Assembly: GCA_029207755.1 (NCBI GenBank)
Contig: JARCOQ010000009.1
Location: forward strand, 34,680,914 to 34,744,913
Origin: Chamaea fasciata
Taxonomy: Eukaryota; Chordata; Aves; Passeriformes; Sylviidae
DNA: 64,000 bases
Direction of reading: 5' to 3'
Below are positions 33,501 to 43,059 of the stretch, in pieces. Position 1 is the stretch's first letter. Each line of letters begins with the position of its first letter. The translations under genes were made by a program, and so were the position numbers. The notes under the pieces are model-generated. The model was given only the letters and a program-made list of their open reading frames with translations, did no database searches and was not told the DNA's origin.

Positions 33501-36500
33501 AATTACTGTGTCTGTCCAGAGAAAGCTGAATTCCCTTCACGTCTGGTAGTTAGTACTAGCTATGCTTTCCACAGTTTCTCCATTTCATGCACCATGATGC
33601 CTTTTATTAGGCACACAGAAATACATTTGAAAAAGAAAAAAACAATGTTTTTGAACAAGTCAAGCCTTAGAATAATTTCAGGTTTTTTTCATTCACTGTG
33701 AAATGATGATTTCACAGGTGCAGGTGGTCTGTATTAGCATCCCGTGCCACAGGGTTATATATTTGTATTTTCTTCCAAAGACAACGTACTGACTTATTCC
33801 CAAACATGTGGACTTAAACAAAAAGCACACATGGAACAAACAGTAGTTTATCCAATACCCACAGGGACTGGCACCAATGCATGCTACATGGAGGAGATGA
33901 GGCACATCAGCCTGGTGGAAGGGGACGAAGGGAGGATGTGCATTAACACGGAGTGGGGGGCCTTTGGAGATGACGGCGCTTTGGATGACCTCCGCACAGA
34001 GTTTGATCGGGAGCTGGATCTGGGATCTCTCAATCCTGGAAAACAGTTGTAAGTGATTCCCTGACTGACCTGCAGTCTGAGCTCTCAGAGTGCTTTTCCA
34101 GTGTTTGCCAAGAGCCCCTTTGGAACAGGAATTGTCTTAAGTGAACCTGAGATGACTCGGTGCTGGTTCTGTCTAACCCAGATCTTTCCCTTCTGGGAAG
34201 GGTGAGTACCTTTCACACCTCCCTGCTCCAGGCCAAGGGGTTGCTGCTACAGTTGCTCATGTGTTGTTAAAAGCAGGTGGTTGCTCTGGTATGATGCTGT
34301 GGAGGGCTAAAGAGAGGAGCTGGTGAATAGCTGAAATCCTTCCTGTGCTCCATTCCAGGTTTGAGAAGATGATCAGCAGCCTGTATCTGGGGGAACTTGT
34401 AAGACTCATTCTCCTCAAAATGACAAAGGAAGGTTTGCTCTTCAATGGGAAAGTGTCAACAGCTCTGCTTACTAAGGGCAAGATTGAAATGAAACACATG
34501 TCTGCAATGGAAAAGTAAGATCTTGTAGTACGCTCTTTGGGAGTAGCCACACTCGAAGTTAGTCTTTCACAAGCACAGCAGTGACAGTGAAAGTGTAGTT
34601 AAAATTTGTCAGTGCTGGGAACAATCCTGAACTGTTCAACCTGATTTTGCTTTTGCCGAGGAGAGAAGGTGAACTTTATGGAGGCAGGAATTGGTGTAAG
34701 ATAGTTTTAACAAAGTACCACAGTAGTAAGTGTATTGGTAAACATACTAGATGCAGGTTGTTTAAATAACCTCTCTGGAGACGTAAGTGTGTGGGATGAT
34801 TGCTGTAGTTTTCAGCCTCTCTGATGTGGGAATATTTGGGCTGTAGAGATGTAGTGCACATTATAGATCAGTTAATGGATGACTACATGGAAAACTTGGA
34901 TTCTGGTGTTTTGAAGGGGAATCCTGGTCCTCATTGTCACTCCAGGAATTATTTTCTTTGTTGTACTGAGTGAAGCTGTATATCAGTTCTTGTGTTTTCC
35001 TTCTTTGAACTGTTTTATCCCATTCTCTTCTTGACTAGCTGATTGGTCTCACCACATGCTGAACCCCAGGAAGCAGCCTCTCTCCCCTGGGTACTTTTGG
35101 GAATGCTGTGGGAAACACATTACTGGTTTATGGGAACCAATTATGATGCTGTCTGACGGGTTGTGTCGTGGTCTCCTCTCATTTCTTTTTGAGCCAAGGT
35201 GTTGATTTATGTGTTTTTGCATTTGGTGATGTGTTCTTTTGTTTTGGGGGTTAGGGACAAGGAAGGTCTGAGCAACACAAAAGAGATCCTTACAGACCTG
35301 AACCTGTTTCCCTCTGAGGAGGACTGTGTTGCTGTTCAGCATGTCTGCACCATCGTTTCCTTCCGCTCGGCCAACCTCTGTGCCGCTGCCTTGGCAGCCA
35401 TCCTGACCCGGCTCAGGGAGAATAAAAAGCTGCTGAGGATGCGAACCACTGTTGGGATTGATGGGGGACTCTATAAAACCCACCCCAAGTGAGTAACCAA
35501 AGAGGATTTGATAATTGCTGGCCCCACGTTGTTGCTAAGAGCCTCCATCTGCCTGTGTGTGTGGCTTTTCAGAGAACCACTGGTTTTACTTCAGCTTTGG
35601 GGTGAGATCTAACTGGCTTAGTTATTGCAAAGCTGTCCCAGGAGCTTTAGAATTTGGAGTGGGGTGGGAAAAACACGACACCTGGAATAATGGTGTCGGA
35701 GGAAATGCAGTTGATTTCTCAAGCGACTCCTGGGCCTCTAGGACTCTTGCAGTTCACCGTGGCTTGCTTGCTTTCTTGCTTGCTTTCTTTCTCCCTCCAC
35801 TGCTTCCCTGTTTTTGAACCTGTGCTTTCCCAAACTGGAAACTTTCTCCAACCATTGTCCCCAACCGGCTGGAGGCCCGATCGCAGACAGAGATGAAGTC
35901 AGCCGTGGCTGAAGGGCCTGTGAGAGCCTGAGGAAACGCTCTGTCCCTGCCAGGTACGCCAAGCGGCTGCACAAGGTGGTGCGGAGGCTGGTGCCCACGT
36001 GCGACGTGCGGTTCCTGCTGTCGGAGGGCGGCAGCGGCCGCGGGGCCGCCGTGGTCACGGCGGTGGCGCACAGGCTGGCCGCCCGGCGCCGCCGCATCGA
36101 CGCCGCGCTCGCGCCCTTCCTGCTGCCCCCGGCCGTCCTCCGGGAAGTGAAGGACAGGATGAGGGCTGAGCTGGAGTACGGGCTGAAGAGAGAGACCCAA
36201 GCCAAGGCCACGGTGAAGATGCTGCCCACGTACGTCTGTGGGACACCAGATGGAACAGGTGAAGTTAGTTCCTGGTCACCTCTGGAGGCGGTTCGGGAAA
36301 GTTGCTTGCCTGTTTTTGCGGGGGGGAGGGAGGATGCTAATTAATCTGGCACACGCCAGGGGAATTTATGTTGTCAAACCAGTGCTTCCTGCTACGTTAT
36401 CTGTTATCTTCAGCCCCATGCTGGTAGACTTGATGGGATAAATGCCCAGGAAACAGTGTGGTATCATCGGTATTCTGACTGGTAAACGTGCTAGTGGAGA

Positions 36501-39500
36501 AGTACCAAAATGAAATACCTTTCTTCTCCTTCAGAGAAAGGGAAGTTCCTCGCCCTTGATCTTGGTGGCACAAATTTCAGGGTTCTGCTGGTCAAAATCA
36601 AAAGTGGGAGAAGAAGATCAGTGCAAATGTATAACAAAATCTTTGCCATTCCTTTGGAGATCATGCAAGGGACAGGAGAAGAGGTAATCTTAAATGAATG
36701 TCTAACTGGTCCAGCCAAGGCCTGTTGTATGGGATCACTTGTGAGATTTATGCGTTTCTTCTTTCCTTCCAGCTCTTTGACCACATTGTCCAGTGCATAG
36801 CAGACTTTCTGGAGTATATGGGGATTAAAGGTGCTCGGCTTCCTTTGGGCTTCACCTTCTCCTTCCCCTGCAGGCAAGCCAGCATTGACAAGGTAAGAAC
36901 TGCGGCTCAGAACGGGTTCAGATGGCAGCTCTGCATCTTCTTGGTGAATGACATAATTTTGGGCAAGGGTGACTTGTTGGTTTGGAGAATTTATTACTTT
37001 CCTTTGCAAATTAGTTGTGTTTCATGAGAAAGTTATCATCCCATGTTATCCATCTGCCTGTGGGAGGCAGAACTTTCACTTTTTGTCACTGGTAAGTGGA
37101 GGGCATGACTTGCTTTTGTTCTATAAAGATTAAGCCCTCATGCCAGCAAAATGAAGTGCATATTTTTAATAACGCAGGAATTTCCTTATGCTGCCTTAAC
37201 TCTTCAATGGCAAGAGATAACAAATGGCTCCTACTGCTTGCTCAACAATCCCAGGATGTTTTCTAAGCTATGCTGCACACCTCTGACTGTGTAACTTCTG
37301 CACTACATTAGCTTCTTCTTGTTGAGTGTCAGTGGACAGATCTGAACTTACTTGCTCAGCTTGGAAGAGTTGGCTTTTTGACAGATATCGTTTCTTTTAT
37401 CTTTTCAGATCTTATGTAAGAAAAGATTGTGCTTATGAATTTCCAAGAGGAGCAGGGGATGCTGTGCTGCTTAGTTCCAGTCAGATATGTAGGATATTGG
37501 GGAAATGAAAGACTGCTACTTCACTGAAAGTTTTTATGTCCTGGTGGGGTTCACAATAGCTTCTAAGCCTGGAAGCTAGTCTGCTCTGTCTCAGTTTTCA
37601 GCTCATAGTTGAGAGTATAGCAATAGGACTTGGCCTTTTGTGGAGACATGAATTCATATGCCTTCTGAACCCACAGCATAGTATTTAGGTCTTGACAAAT
37701 GATTAGGAAGGAAATTCCACAGTATCGGTGGCAAACTGAGTGAGACACATCTGTATCCGGGTCCCATAATGCGTTGCTCTGTGTGTTTGGTCTTTCACTG
37801 TTGCTAGAACTTGAGGGTGTTTCTTAATAGCAGCTTTTTCTCCCAGTTGTCTTCTATTTTCTTTTTTATTTTTCTTATTTGGACAGACAGTCCAGAGACA
37901 CTTAGGAAGGGTAAAGCTGATTTACTTCATGTAATCTGGAAATCAACTTCTGTCAGGCCAGGTCATTTTCTGAAAAGAAACAAATTAGTGTTGCCTGGAG
38001 TTGTGGGATCATACCAAATGTCCTTCAGTAAACGACCCAAAAATTAACAGTAGACGTTCATTAATGTTTGGTGGGTGTTTAATGATTTGCGGCAAAAGGA
38101 TTTTTTGCAGTCTTTCCCTCTCACAGGTAATACAATGGCTGTGTGCACAAGAGGTGAGATGAGGTTTTCCAAATGAGATTTAGAAGGTACTGAGTGCAGT
38201 GCCTTGATAAATAGCGGAGTAAACTTGGAGCCACTACCATCAGCAATTGAGTAACAAAGATACACGTGCACAGCCTGCGCTAGACACCCACAGTAACCTG
38301 TCCAGGGAAATATGTGATTTGGAAAAAAAAAAAGAAAAGAAAAGAAAAAAAAAGCATTGGGGTGGGAGGCAAGAAAAAGCTGATGCTTGCAATGTACAAG
38401 TCTGCTCTTTGTCTTCACTTACGACTTTCTGTTTCAGGGAACACTTGTGGGATGGACAAAAGGATTCAAGGCAACAGACTGTGAGGGGGAAGATGTTGTT
38501 GATATGCTAAGAGAGGCCATCAGGAGAAGAAATGTGAGCTGGGTTTTTTTCTGCTCATTTTGGTGTATTTAATGCACCCTCACTCTTCCTCTGGCATTGC
38601 ACTGCTGACCTTGACTTGTGTTTTAGGAGTTTGACTTGGACATTGTAGCAGTGGTGAATGACACTGTTGGCACCATGATGACTTGTGGGTATGAGGATCC
38701 AAACTGTGAGATTGGCCTGATTGCAGGTACAGTGATTGTCCAGTGACCACCGTGAGAAGGAAGCACCTATACAGACCTGGGCTTTGGGATCTGTAAACCA
38801 GCACCTTTTATTTGAGTTTGATATAAGGTGTTATTAGTTGCTTGGGGTTCTTGGCAGATTTGTGTGGTATTCAGCAGGAAACTTAACAACATCTGTAACA
38901 GATAAGTTCCTGAACCTGTTGGCCTTTTGATCTGATGGTGCCTAACAAAAGTGTATGCAGGGTAAAAGAATACAAGCAGATAGAGCGTGAATTCTTGTTT
39001 TGACAAGTGTATCCATAGTTACTGTGTAGCCAGGTCATATACCAGGGAACAAGCAAATATTTTTAAAAATCTGAATGAGTTATTGTTGGGCTTTTTTAGA
39101 TGATTCGTCCAATAGGTTCCTCCAAATTTTGATCCAGAAATATATCTAAGCATAGAATCATAGAATGGCCTGTGTTAAAATGGACCTTGACATTTGAGAC
39201 ATGGCAAAGAGAACTTTAAGATGAACACTGCAATCATCTTTAGTAAGTTTCTGGTGCTGTATCACTTTTCCAGCTGAAGTCTTGTCAATTCTTTCCTTCT
39301 AGGAACAGGCAGCAATGTTTGCTACATGGAGGACATGAAAAACATAGAAATATTGGAAGGGAATGAAGGAAAAATGTGCATTAATACAGAATGGGGAGCA
39401 TTTGGTGACAATGGCTGCATTGACCATATCAGGACAAAATACGATAGAGAAGTAGATGAAGGCTCACTAAACCCAGGGAAACAGAGGTAAACGTGATGGT

Positions 39501-42083
39501 CCTGATGCCAAGAGCCTGATGAAGTCAGTCTTTGAGAGACACTGGCTGCTTTTTAAAATGTGCTTAATGAATGAATAATCAGAAGGGAAATTTTAATATT
39601 GCATTTCTTTTGTTGCTTGGTAAGTAACCTAGATATCAAAAAAAACCCCAAAAAAACCCCAACCAAACCACAAAAAACCCAAAAACAAATGAAAGAAAAA
39701 AACACAAAGACGTACATTGTTACCACAGCACTGTTTTCATCTTTTGAAGTGTTACCAAACACTGCAGCTTTTAACATTTCCCTGCAAAGTCTAGGCCATG
39801 CTTTGTTCCTCCTCTTAGGGTGATTTTTCAAAGGCAAAATACAACTCCAGCAAGACCCTAGGCTGAACTTGACTGTTCTTTGTTAGGTAAAGACAGTATT
39901 GATTAGGTGTGACTGACGCACTGGTGAATGCATGCGGGGACAGGGAGGAGTTTTGCTTCAGTGTGGACTCTGGCTTTAACACTACGTTCTGTTTAATATT
40001 GCAATGGTTTTGTTCTACTTCTGTTGCCATTTGGCATAGGTAAACGTATTGCAAATAATGTTTGCACTTGAAGTCGTTGCAACAGATTTTTGATGATTGA
40101 AAAATGGAGTTTAATGGCTATTGCTTTGCAAGCTTGGACTGCTTTTTTTGGAGTTCATGGGACATGTACATACCACTGATATTAAACAGAGCCATCTCTT
40201 TAAATGAACATTTTTATCCCTCTTTTGACGCAACAGGTATGAAAAAATGACCAGTGGAATGTACCTAGGTGAAATAGTAAGGCAAATTTTGATTGACTTA
40301 ACCAAACAAGGGCTGCTGTTCAGAGGACACATTTCGGAATCACTCAGGAAAAGAGGCATATTTGAAACAAAATTCCTGTCTCAGATTGAAAGGTAAAGTT
40401 GTTAGATTTACATGATTTAAATCCTTATAGTCTTATGGGACACCTAGAAAACAGTCTTTTGAAAGTGTGTGGAGCCCTTTCCTTCAAGAAGTCAATTAAG
40501 TCAGTTACAGTTTTCTTCTTTGTGCATCCCCCACCTCCAGAATAAAAGTTAAAAACGAGAAACTGGGGGAGTTACAGAATTATTTTTGTAATTATAGGAA
40601 TTATCATTTTCTGTCCACACAACTGGGTTATCTCAGATACCTTAGCCATCAAGCTAAGCGTTCCTTGTGGGACTTAAAATAGTACTTATTTAAGAAAGTA
40701 AGAAGTCAGTGATATGTGAATATGTGCTTTCTTATGTATCTGTGCATGATTGCAATGGTGTCTAGGCTATTTGAAACTCATTCTGCTGTGGAAAGCCTTG
40801 AAAGGCGAGTCTCAGCATTGAGATCTAAAGTAACAGTCAGGTGGCTGATGTGGCTTTGCTCCCTCGTGACTTTGGGAGTTAGATGAATGACTGCTGTTCA
40901 TGCCTTCTGGAGATGCAGCCTAACACAGCAGAGGGCACGGCAGGAGCAGCTTCTCAATCTGAATTCAGACAGAAAGCTGCCTTAAAAGAACTGGAGAGTG
41001 TTAGAGCTGAAGTGGTCCCGTTTCCTTTGAACCACCCCTGTGTGAGCTGCTGGAGCTCTCCCTAACGCCTGGCTGCTCCGTGTGCTTCCCTGTGCGCAGT
41101 GACCGGCTGGCCCTCCTCCAAGTGCGGCGCATCCTGCAGCAGCTGGGCCTGGACAGCACGTGTGACGACAGCATCATCGTCAAGGAGGTGTGTGGGGTCG
41201 TTTCAACAAGAGCTGCCCGGCTCTGTGGGGCAGGGCTGGCTGCTGTCCTGGAGAAGAAGAGGGAGAACCAAGGTGTGGAGCGCTTGCAAATCACTGTTGG
41301 TGTCGATGGGACTCTGTACAAGCTCCACCCACAGTGAGTACCTTGGTGCCGCTTCCCTTTGCTGTTTGCTGGTTTGCATTGTGAAAACATACCGAGCTGT
41401 ACCAGCTGAGATGATTAAAAACCTGAGAGAGGGAAAGGATCTACTGCATTTCCCTGCATTTCCCTTTCCTAGCCATAGGATCAAAAATTCTAAAGTCAAC
41501 TCCAGTTACCACTGGGAGGCTTTTTTCTCTGGGAGGTTGAGTGAACCTCATACTTATTTTCCAGTGTTTGGCAGATTCCTACAATATCTGAGCCTCCCAG
41601 ACAGAAAGCTGTCTTGAGTTTTTGGAGCTGGGTCAGTATTCTGTAAGCAAGGCCTAGAAATAGATTAGCTTTTGAGCATTAGCTTTTGAGCTGGGAGAAG
41701 AGAACCTCCTTCATGATCTCTGAAGATGTGGGCAGTGTGTGACATCATGTTGAACAAAATTCAAGTGGAGAAATACAAATTAGAATCTGACTGTGTACAG
41801 GAATTTGTATCTTTCAGGAATATGAGAAAAAGCACAATAAAGCAGTGGCTGAGGTTTCTTGCTTTTAGATAAATACAAAGATCTCAGCTCAGAAAGCAGC
41901 CGCTAAAATGTTCTGTTCTTCTCTGCCTTCTCTTTCAGTTTTTCTAGGGTCCTGCGAGAAACCGTGAAGGAGCTGGCACCTCAGTGTGATGTGACTTTCA
42001 TGCTTTCTGAAGATGGGAGTGGGAAGGGAGCTGCCCTCATTACTGCAGTTGCAAAAAGATTGCATAACGTTGGACAGAAGTAG
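24537..42083 (+). CDS. HKDC1: HKDC1, hexokinase domain-containing 1, 18 exons, complete
   Basis: Exons: 24537-24599, 28093-28255, 30646-30794, 30877-30996, 31805-31900, 33134-33233, 33865-34048, 34359-34514, 35255-35488, 35954-36258, 36535-36683, 36773-36892, 38438-38533, 38627-38726, 39303-39486, 40237-40392, 41100-41333, 41939-42083. Total 2754 nt, 917 aa, the same length as human HKDC1. It is a two-lobed hexokinase (ATP + glucose to glucose-6-phosphate + ADP) with an N-terminal outer-mitochondrial-membrane anchor. Catalytic residues are present in both halves: Ser155/603, Thr172-Lys173/Thr620-Lys621, Asn208-Asp209/Asn656-Asp657, Glu260/708, Glu294/742. HKDC1 rather than HK1 is indicated by the N-terminus ([11 protein letters not shown]) and by its place before a separate HK1 exon 1. 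Intron 5 is GC-AG; all others are GT-AG. Mammalian HKDC1 is known to have weak glucose-phosphorylating activity. Confidence 0.95.
24600..28092 (+). other. HKDC1: HKDC1 intron 1
   Basis: This 3.5-kb intron runs from GTAAGA to CTTGCAG. No repeat family or alternative exon was recognised in it. Confidence 0.85.
28093..28255 (+). CDS. HKDC1: HKDC1 exon 2
   Basis: It encodes residues 22-75: [13 protein letters not shown], then [20 protein letters not shown]. Its 163 nt equals the standard hexokinase exon 2. Its 30-residue first part aligns without gaps to the second part of exon 10. Confidence 0.95.
29705..29720. repeat. T16 homopolymer
   Basis: A T-run in HKDC1 intron 2. Confidence 0.9.
30646..30794 (+). 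CDS. HKDC1: HKDC1 exon 3 (N-half phosphate-1 loop)
   Basis: It encodes residues 76-125. [16 protein letters not shown] is the N-half phosphate-1/G6P loop, with Asp84 and Ser88. It is more drifted than the C-half copy ([16 protein letters not shown]). 149 nt. Confidence 0.95.
30877..30996 (+). CDS. HKDC1: HKDC1 exon 4 (hexokinase signature, N half)
   Basis: It encodes residues 126-165. [13 protein letters not shown] is the glucose-binding signature with Ser155. 120 nt, phase 0 at both ends. Confidence 0.96.
31805..31900 (+). CDS. HKDC1: HKDC1 exon 5 (GC donor)
   Basis: It encodes residues 166-197, including the glucose contacts Thr172-Lys173 and RGVQDTDVV. The donor is AAG|GCAAGT. The 96-nt length equals exon 13, and use of the next GT would shift the frame, so the GC donor is well supported. 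Confidence 0.93.
33134..33233 (+). CDS. HKDC1: HKDC1 exon 6 (catalytic Asp209)
   Basis: It encodes residues 198-230. [17 protein letters not shown] holds Asn208 and the catalytic base Asp209. 100 nt. Confidence 0.96.
33865..34048 (+). CDS. HKDC1: HKDC1 exon 7
   Basis: It encodes residues 231-291. [10 protein letters not shown] is the adenosine/phosphate loop and NTEWGAFGD carries Glu260. 184 nt, ending inside a Leu codon. Confidence 0.96.
34359..34514 (+). CDS. HKDC1: HKDC1 exon 8
   Basis: It encodes residues 292-343 with Glu294 and the helix [13 protein letters not shown]. 156 nt. Donor AA|GTAAGA. Confidence 0.95.
35255..35488 (+). CDS. HKDC1: HKDC1 exon 9
   Basis: It encodes residues 344-421: [20 protein letters not shown] and [14 protein letters not shown]. 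234 nt. Donor AA|GTGAGT. Confidence 0.96.
35761..35797. repeat. CTTG/CTTT simple repeat
   Basis: GCTTGCTTGCTTTCTTGCTT and similar units form a short degenerate tetranucleotide repeat in HKDC1 intron 9, 155 bases before exon 10. Confidence 0.8.
35954..36258 (+). CDS. HKDC1: HKDC1 exon 10 (interdomain helix; fused exon)
   Basis: It encodes residues 422-523. The first 47 residues align with the protein end ([12 protein letters not shown], phosphate-2 loop of the N half), and the rest aligns with exon 2 (linker helix and [16 protein letters not shown]). 305 nt. The first 180 bases are extremely CpG-rich and contain an Arg run (RLAARRRR). Lys451 of the usual GSGKGAA is Arg here. Confidence 0.95.
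36535..36683 (+). CDS. HKDC1: HKDC1 exon 11 (C-half phosphate-1 loop)
   Basis: It encodes residues 524-573. [18 protein letters not shown] is the canonical loop with Asp532. 149 nt, the same as exon 3. Confidence 0.96.
36773..36892 (+). CDS. HKDC1: HKDC1 exon 12 (hexokinase signature, C half)
   Basis: It encodes residues 574-613. [13 protein letters not shown] contains Ser603. 120 nt, the same as exon 4. Confidence 0.96.
38323..38354. repeat. A-rich (AAAAG)n simple repeat
   Basis: A short A/G low-complexity tract in HKDC1 intron 12, about 85 bases before exon 13. Confidence 0.85.
38438..38533 (+). CDS. HKDC1: HKDC1 exon 13
   Basis: It encodes residues 614-645 with [17 protein letters not shown]; Thr620-Lys621 contact glucose. 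96 nt, the same as exon 5. The donor here is a normal GT (AAT|GTGAGC). Confidence 0.96.
38627..38726 (+). CDS. HKDC1: HKDC1 exon 14 (catalytic Asp657)
   Basis: It encodes residues 646-678. [18 protein letters not shown] has Asn656 and the catalytic Asp657. 100 nt. Confidence 0.96.
39151..39196 (-). mobile_element. Short CR1 3'-end remnant, antisense
   Basis: CATAGAATCATAGAATGGCC followed by AAAATGGACCTTGA on the + strand is the reverse complement of the CR1 3' terminus, with its ATTCTATG repeat. Only about 45 bases are recognisable. It lies in HKDC1 intron 14. Confidence 0.7.
39303..39486 (+). CDS. HKDC1: HKDC1 exon 15
   Basis: It encodes residues 679-739: [16 protein letters not shown] and [11 protein letters not shown] (Glu708). 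184 nt, the same as exon 7. Confidence 0.96.
39637..39710. repeat. A/C-rich low-complexity tract
   Basis: AAAAAACCCC-type units followed by CCAAACCACAAAAAACCC, in HKDC1 intron 15. Similar tracts occur at 54087-54113 and 61627-61696. Confidence 0.85.
40237..40392 (+). CDS. HKDC1: HKDC1 exon 16
   Basis: It encodes residues 740-791: [20 protein letters not shown] (Glu742) and [13 protein letters not shown]. 156 nt, the same as exon 8. Confidence 0.96.
41100..41333 (+). CDS. HKDC1: HKDC1 exon 17
   Basis: It encodes residues 792-869: [20 protein letters not shown] and [13 protein letters not shown]. 234 nt, the same as exon 9. Confidence 0.96.
41939..42083 (+). CDS. HKDC1: HKDC1 exon 18 (C-terminus and stop)
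   Basis: It encodes residues 870-917. [20 protein letters not shown] is the phosphate-2 loop, and the protein ends NVGQK before TAG at 42081-42083. 142 coding nt without the stop. Confidence 0.96.
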
Positions 42084-42543
42084 AAATGAGCGGTCATGTA
42101 ATTTCAGCACTGCCAGGCGTGTGCAGTAGGGGTTTGCTGAGGGGTGATTCAAGATAGCTTTGCCAGACACCAGTACAAAGGTACCTTTTTTCAGGGAGCA
42201 GCTGGTTTTGACCAACCAGGATTGTGGATTTTTGTCCTTTGGTAACTCGGATTGGGTATTTCTGCTCCCTACTGGCATTATGTCTTGGCATAACACAGTC
42301 TACTCAGTTCTGTACTTCCTGCAATGCAACTCTAATGCACATGGGAGAGTGAAAACGAAACAAAATCAACCCAAATGTGTCTTTTTACAGCATCTTAATT
42401 AAGCTACTGCACCACAACTGAGTTTCCCGGTTTCTTGGGATTCGTGTGCTTAGTTTTGTCTTGGCCTGGCTCAAAGAATATTGAGATCCTGGTGTTGCAT
42501 CTTATCTAGTGGACATCTTTGTTCAGTGCTTCACAAGTTTTCC

Positions 42544-42549
42544 AATAAA
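42544..42549 (+). terminator. HKDC1: HKDC1 poly(A) signal, proximal
   Basis: A canonical AATAAA lies 461 bases after the stop, with a TG-rich stretch 20-50 bases downstream. Confidence 0.6.
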
Positions 42550-43052
42550 TTTGCAGGTGAAATCAATTAATGGGCTTTGGTCAGTGATGCTCCCCCTGCT
42601 GCTGCACTGGTTGCAAGTGTAATGTAATATTTCCCTGAGCACAGGAGGCACGTTTAACAGACAAATGTAAAGGAAAAAAAGTGATTCCACAGAATATCAT
42701 TTTGTGACAAAAAATGTCAGTGCACCTGAGTCACATAAAGCTAAAGCAATGCTGGATGGATTCTGACTGTGACTGAACCTTTTGATACTGAAGGAAAGAG
42801 AGAATGGAGAAGGAGCTACAGAGTGCAATGTCTGTGTCAGGGCTACATAGAGGGTATCAAACAGGCCACCAAAATAGCTGTGTAGAAGGGAAAAAAAAAA
42901 TCAACTGAATTTCTGAGCATCTCCTTTTTGTTTTCCCTCTGTTATCTTCTTGCATGTTCCTGAGAGAACTGTTTCCATTTTGTGCAAAGGAGTTTGTCCT
43001 TGGTTTTCATTTTCTGTTGCCTGCTGCTCCGCCTGTTTGTAGTCTGTTTGTA

Positions 43053-43058
43053 AATAAA
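43053..43058 (+). terminator. HKDC1: Possible HKDC1 distal poly(A) signal
   Basis: AATAAA is followed at once by TTTGTGTTGTTGTGAG, a strong GU-rich downstream element. It could end a longer HKDC1 transcript. Confidence 0.4.
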
Positions 43059-43059
43059 T

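Noticed and set aside
36041..36246. Minus-strand open frames over HKDC1 exon 10
   Set aside because: These are shadows of the GC-rich coding exon; codon structure and similarity are entirely on the + strand.
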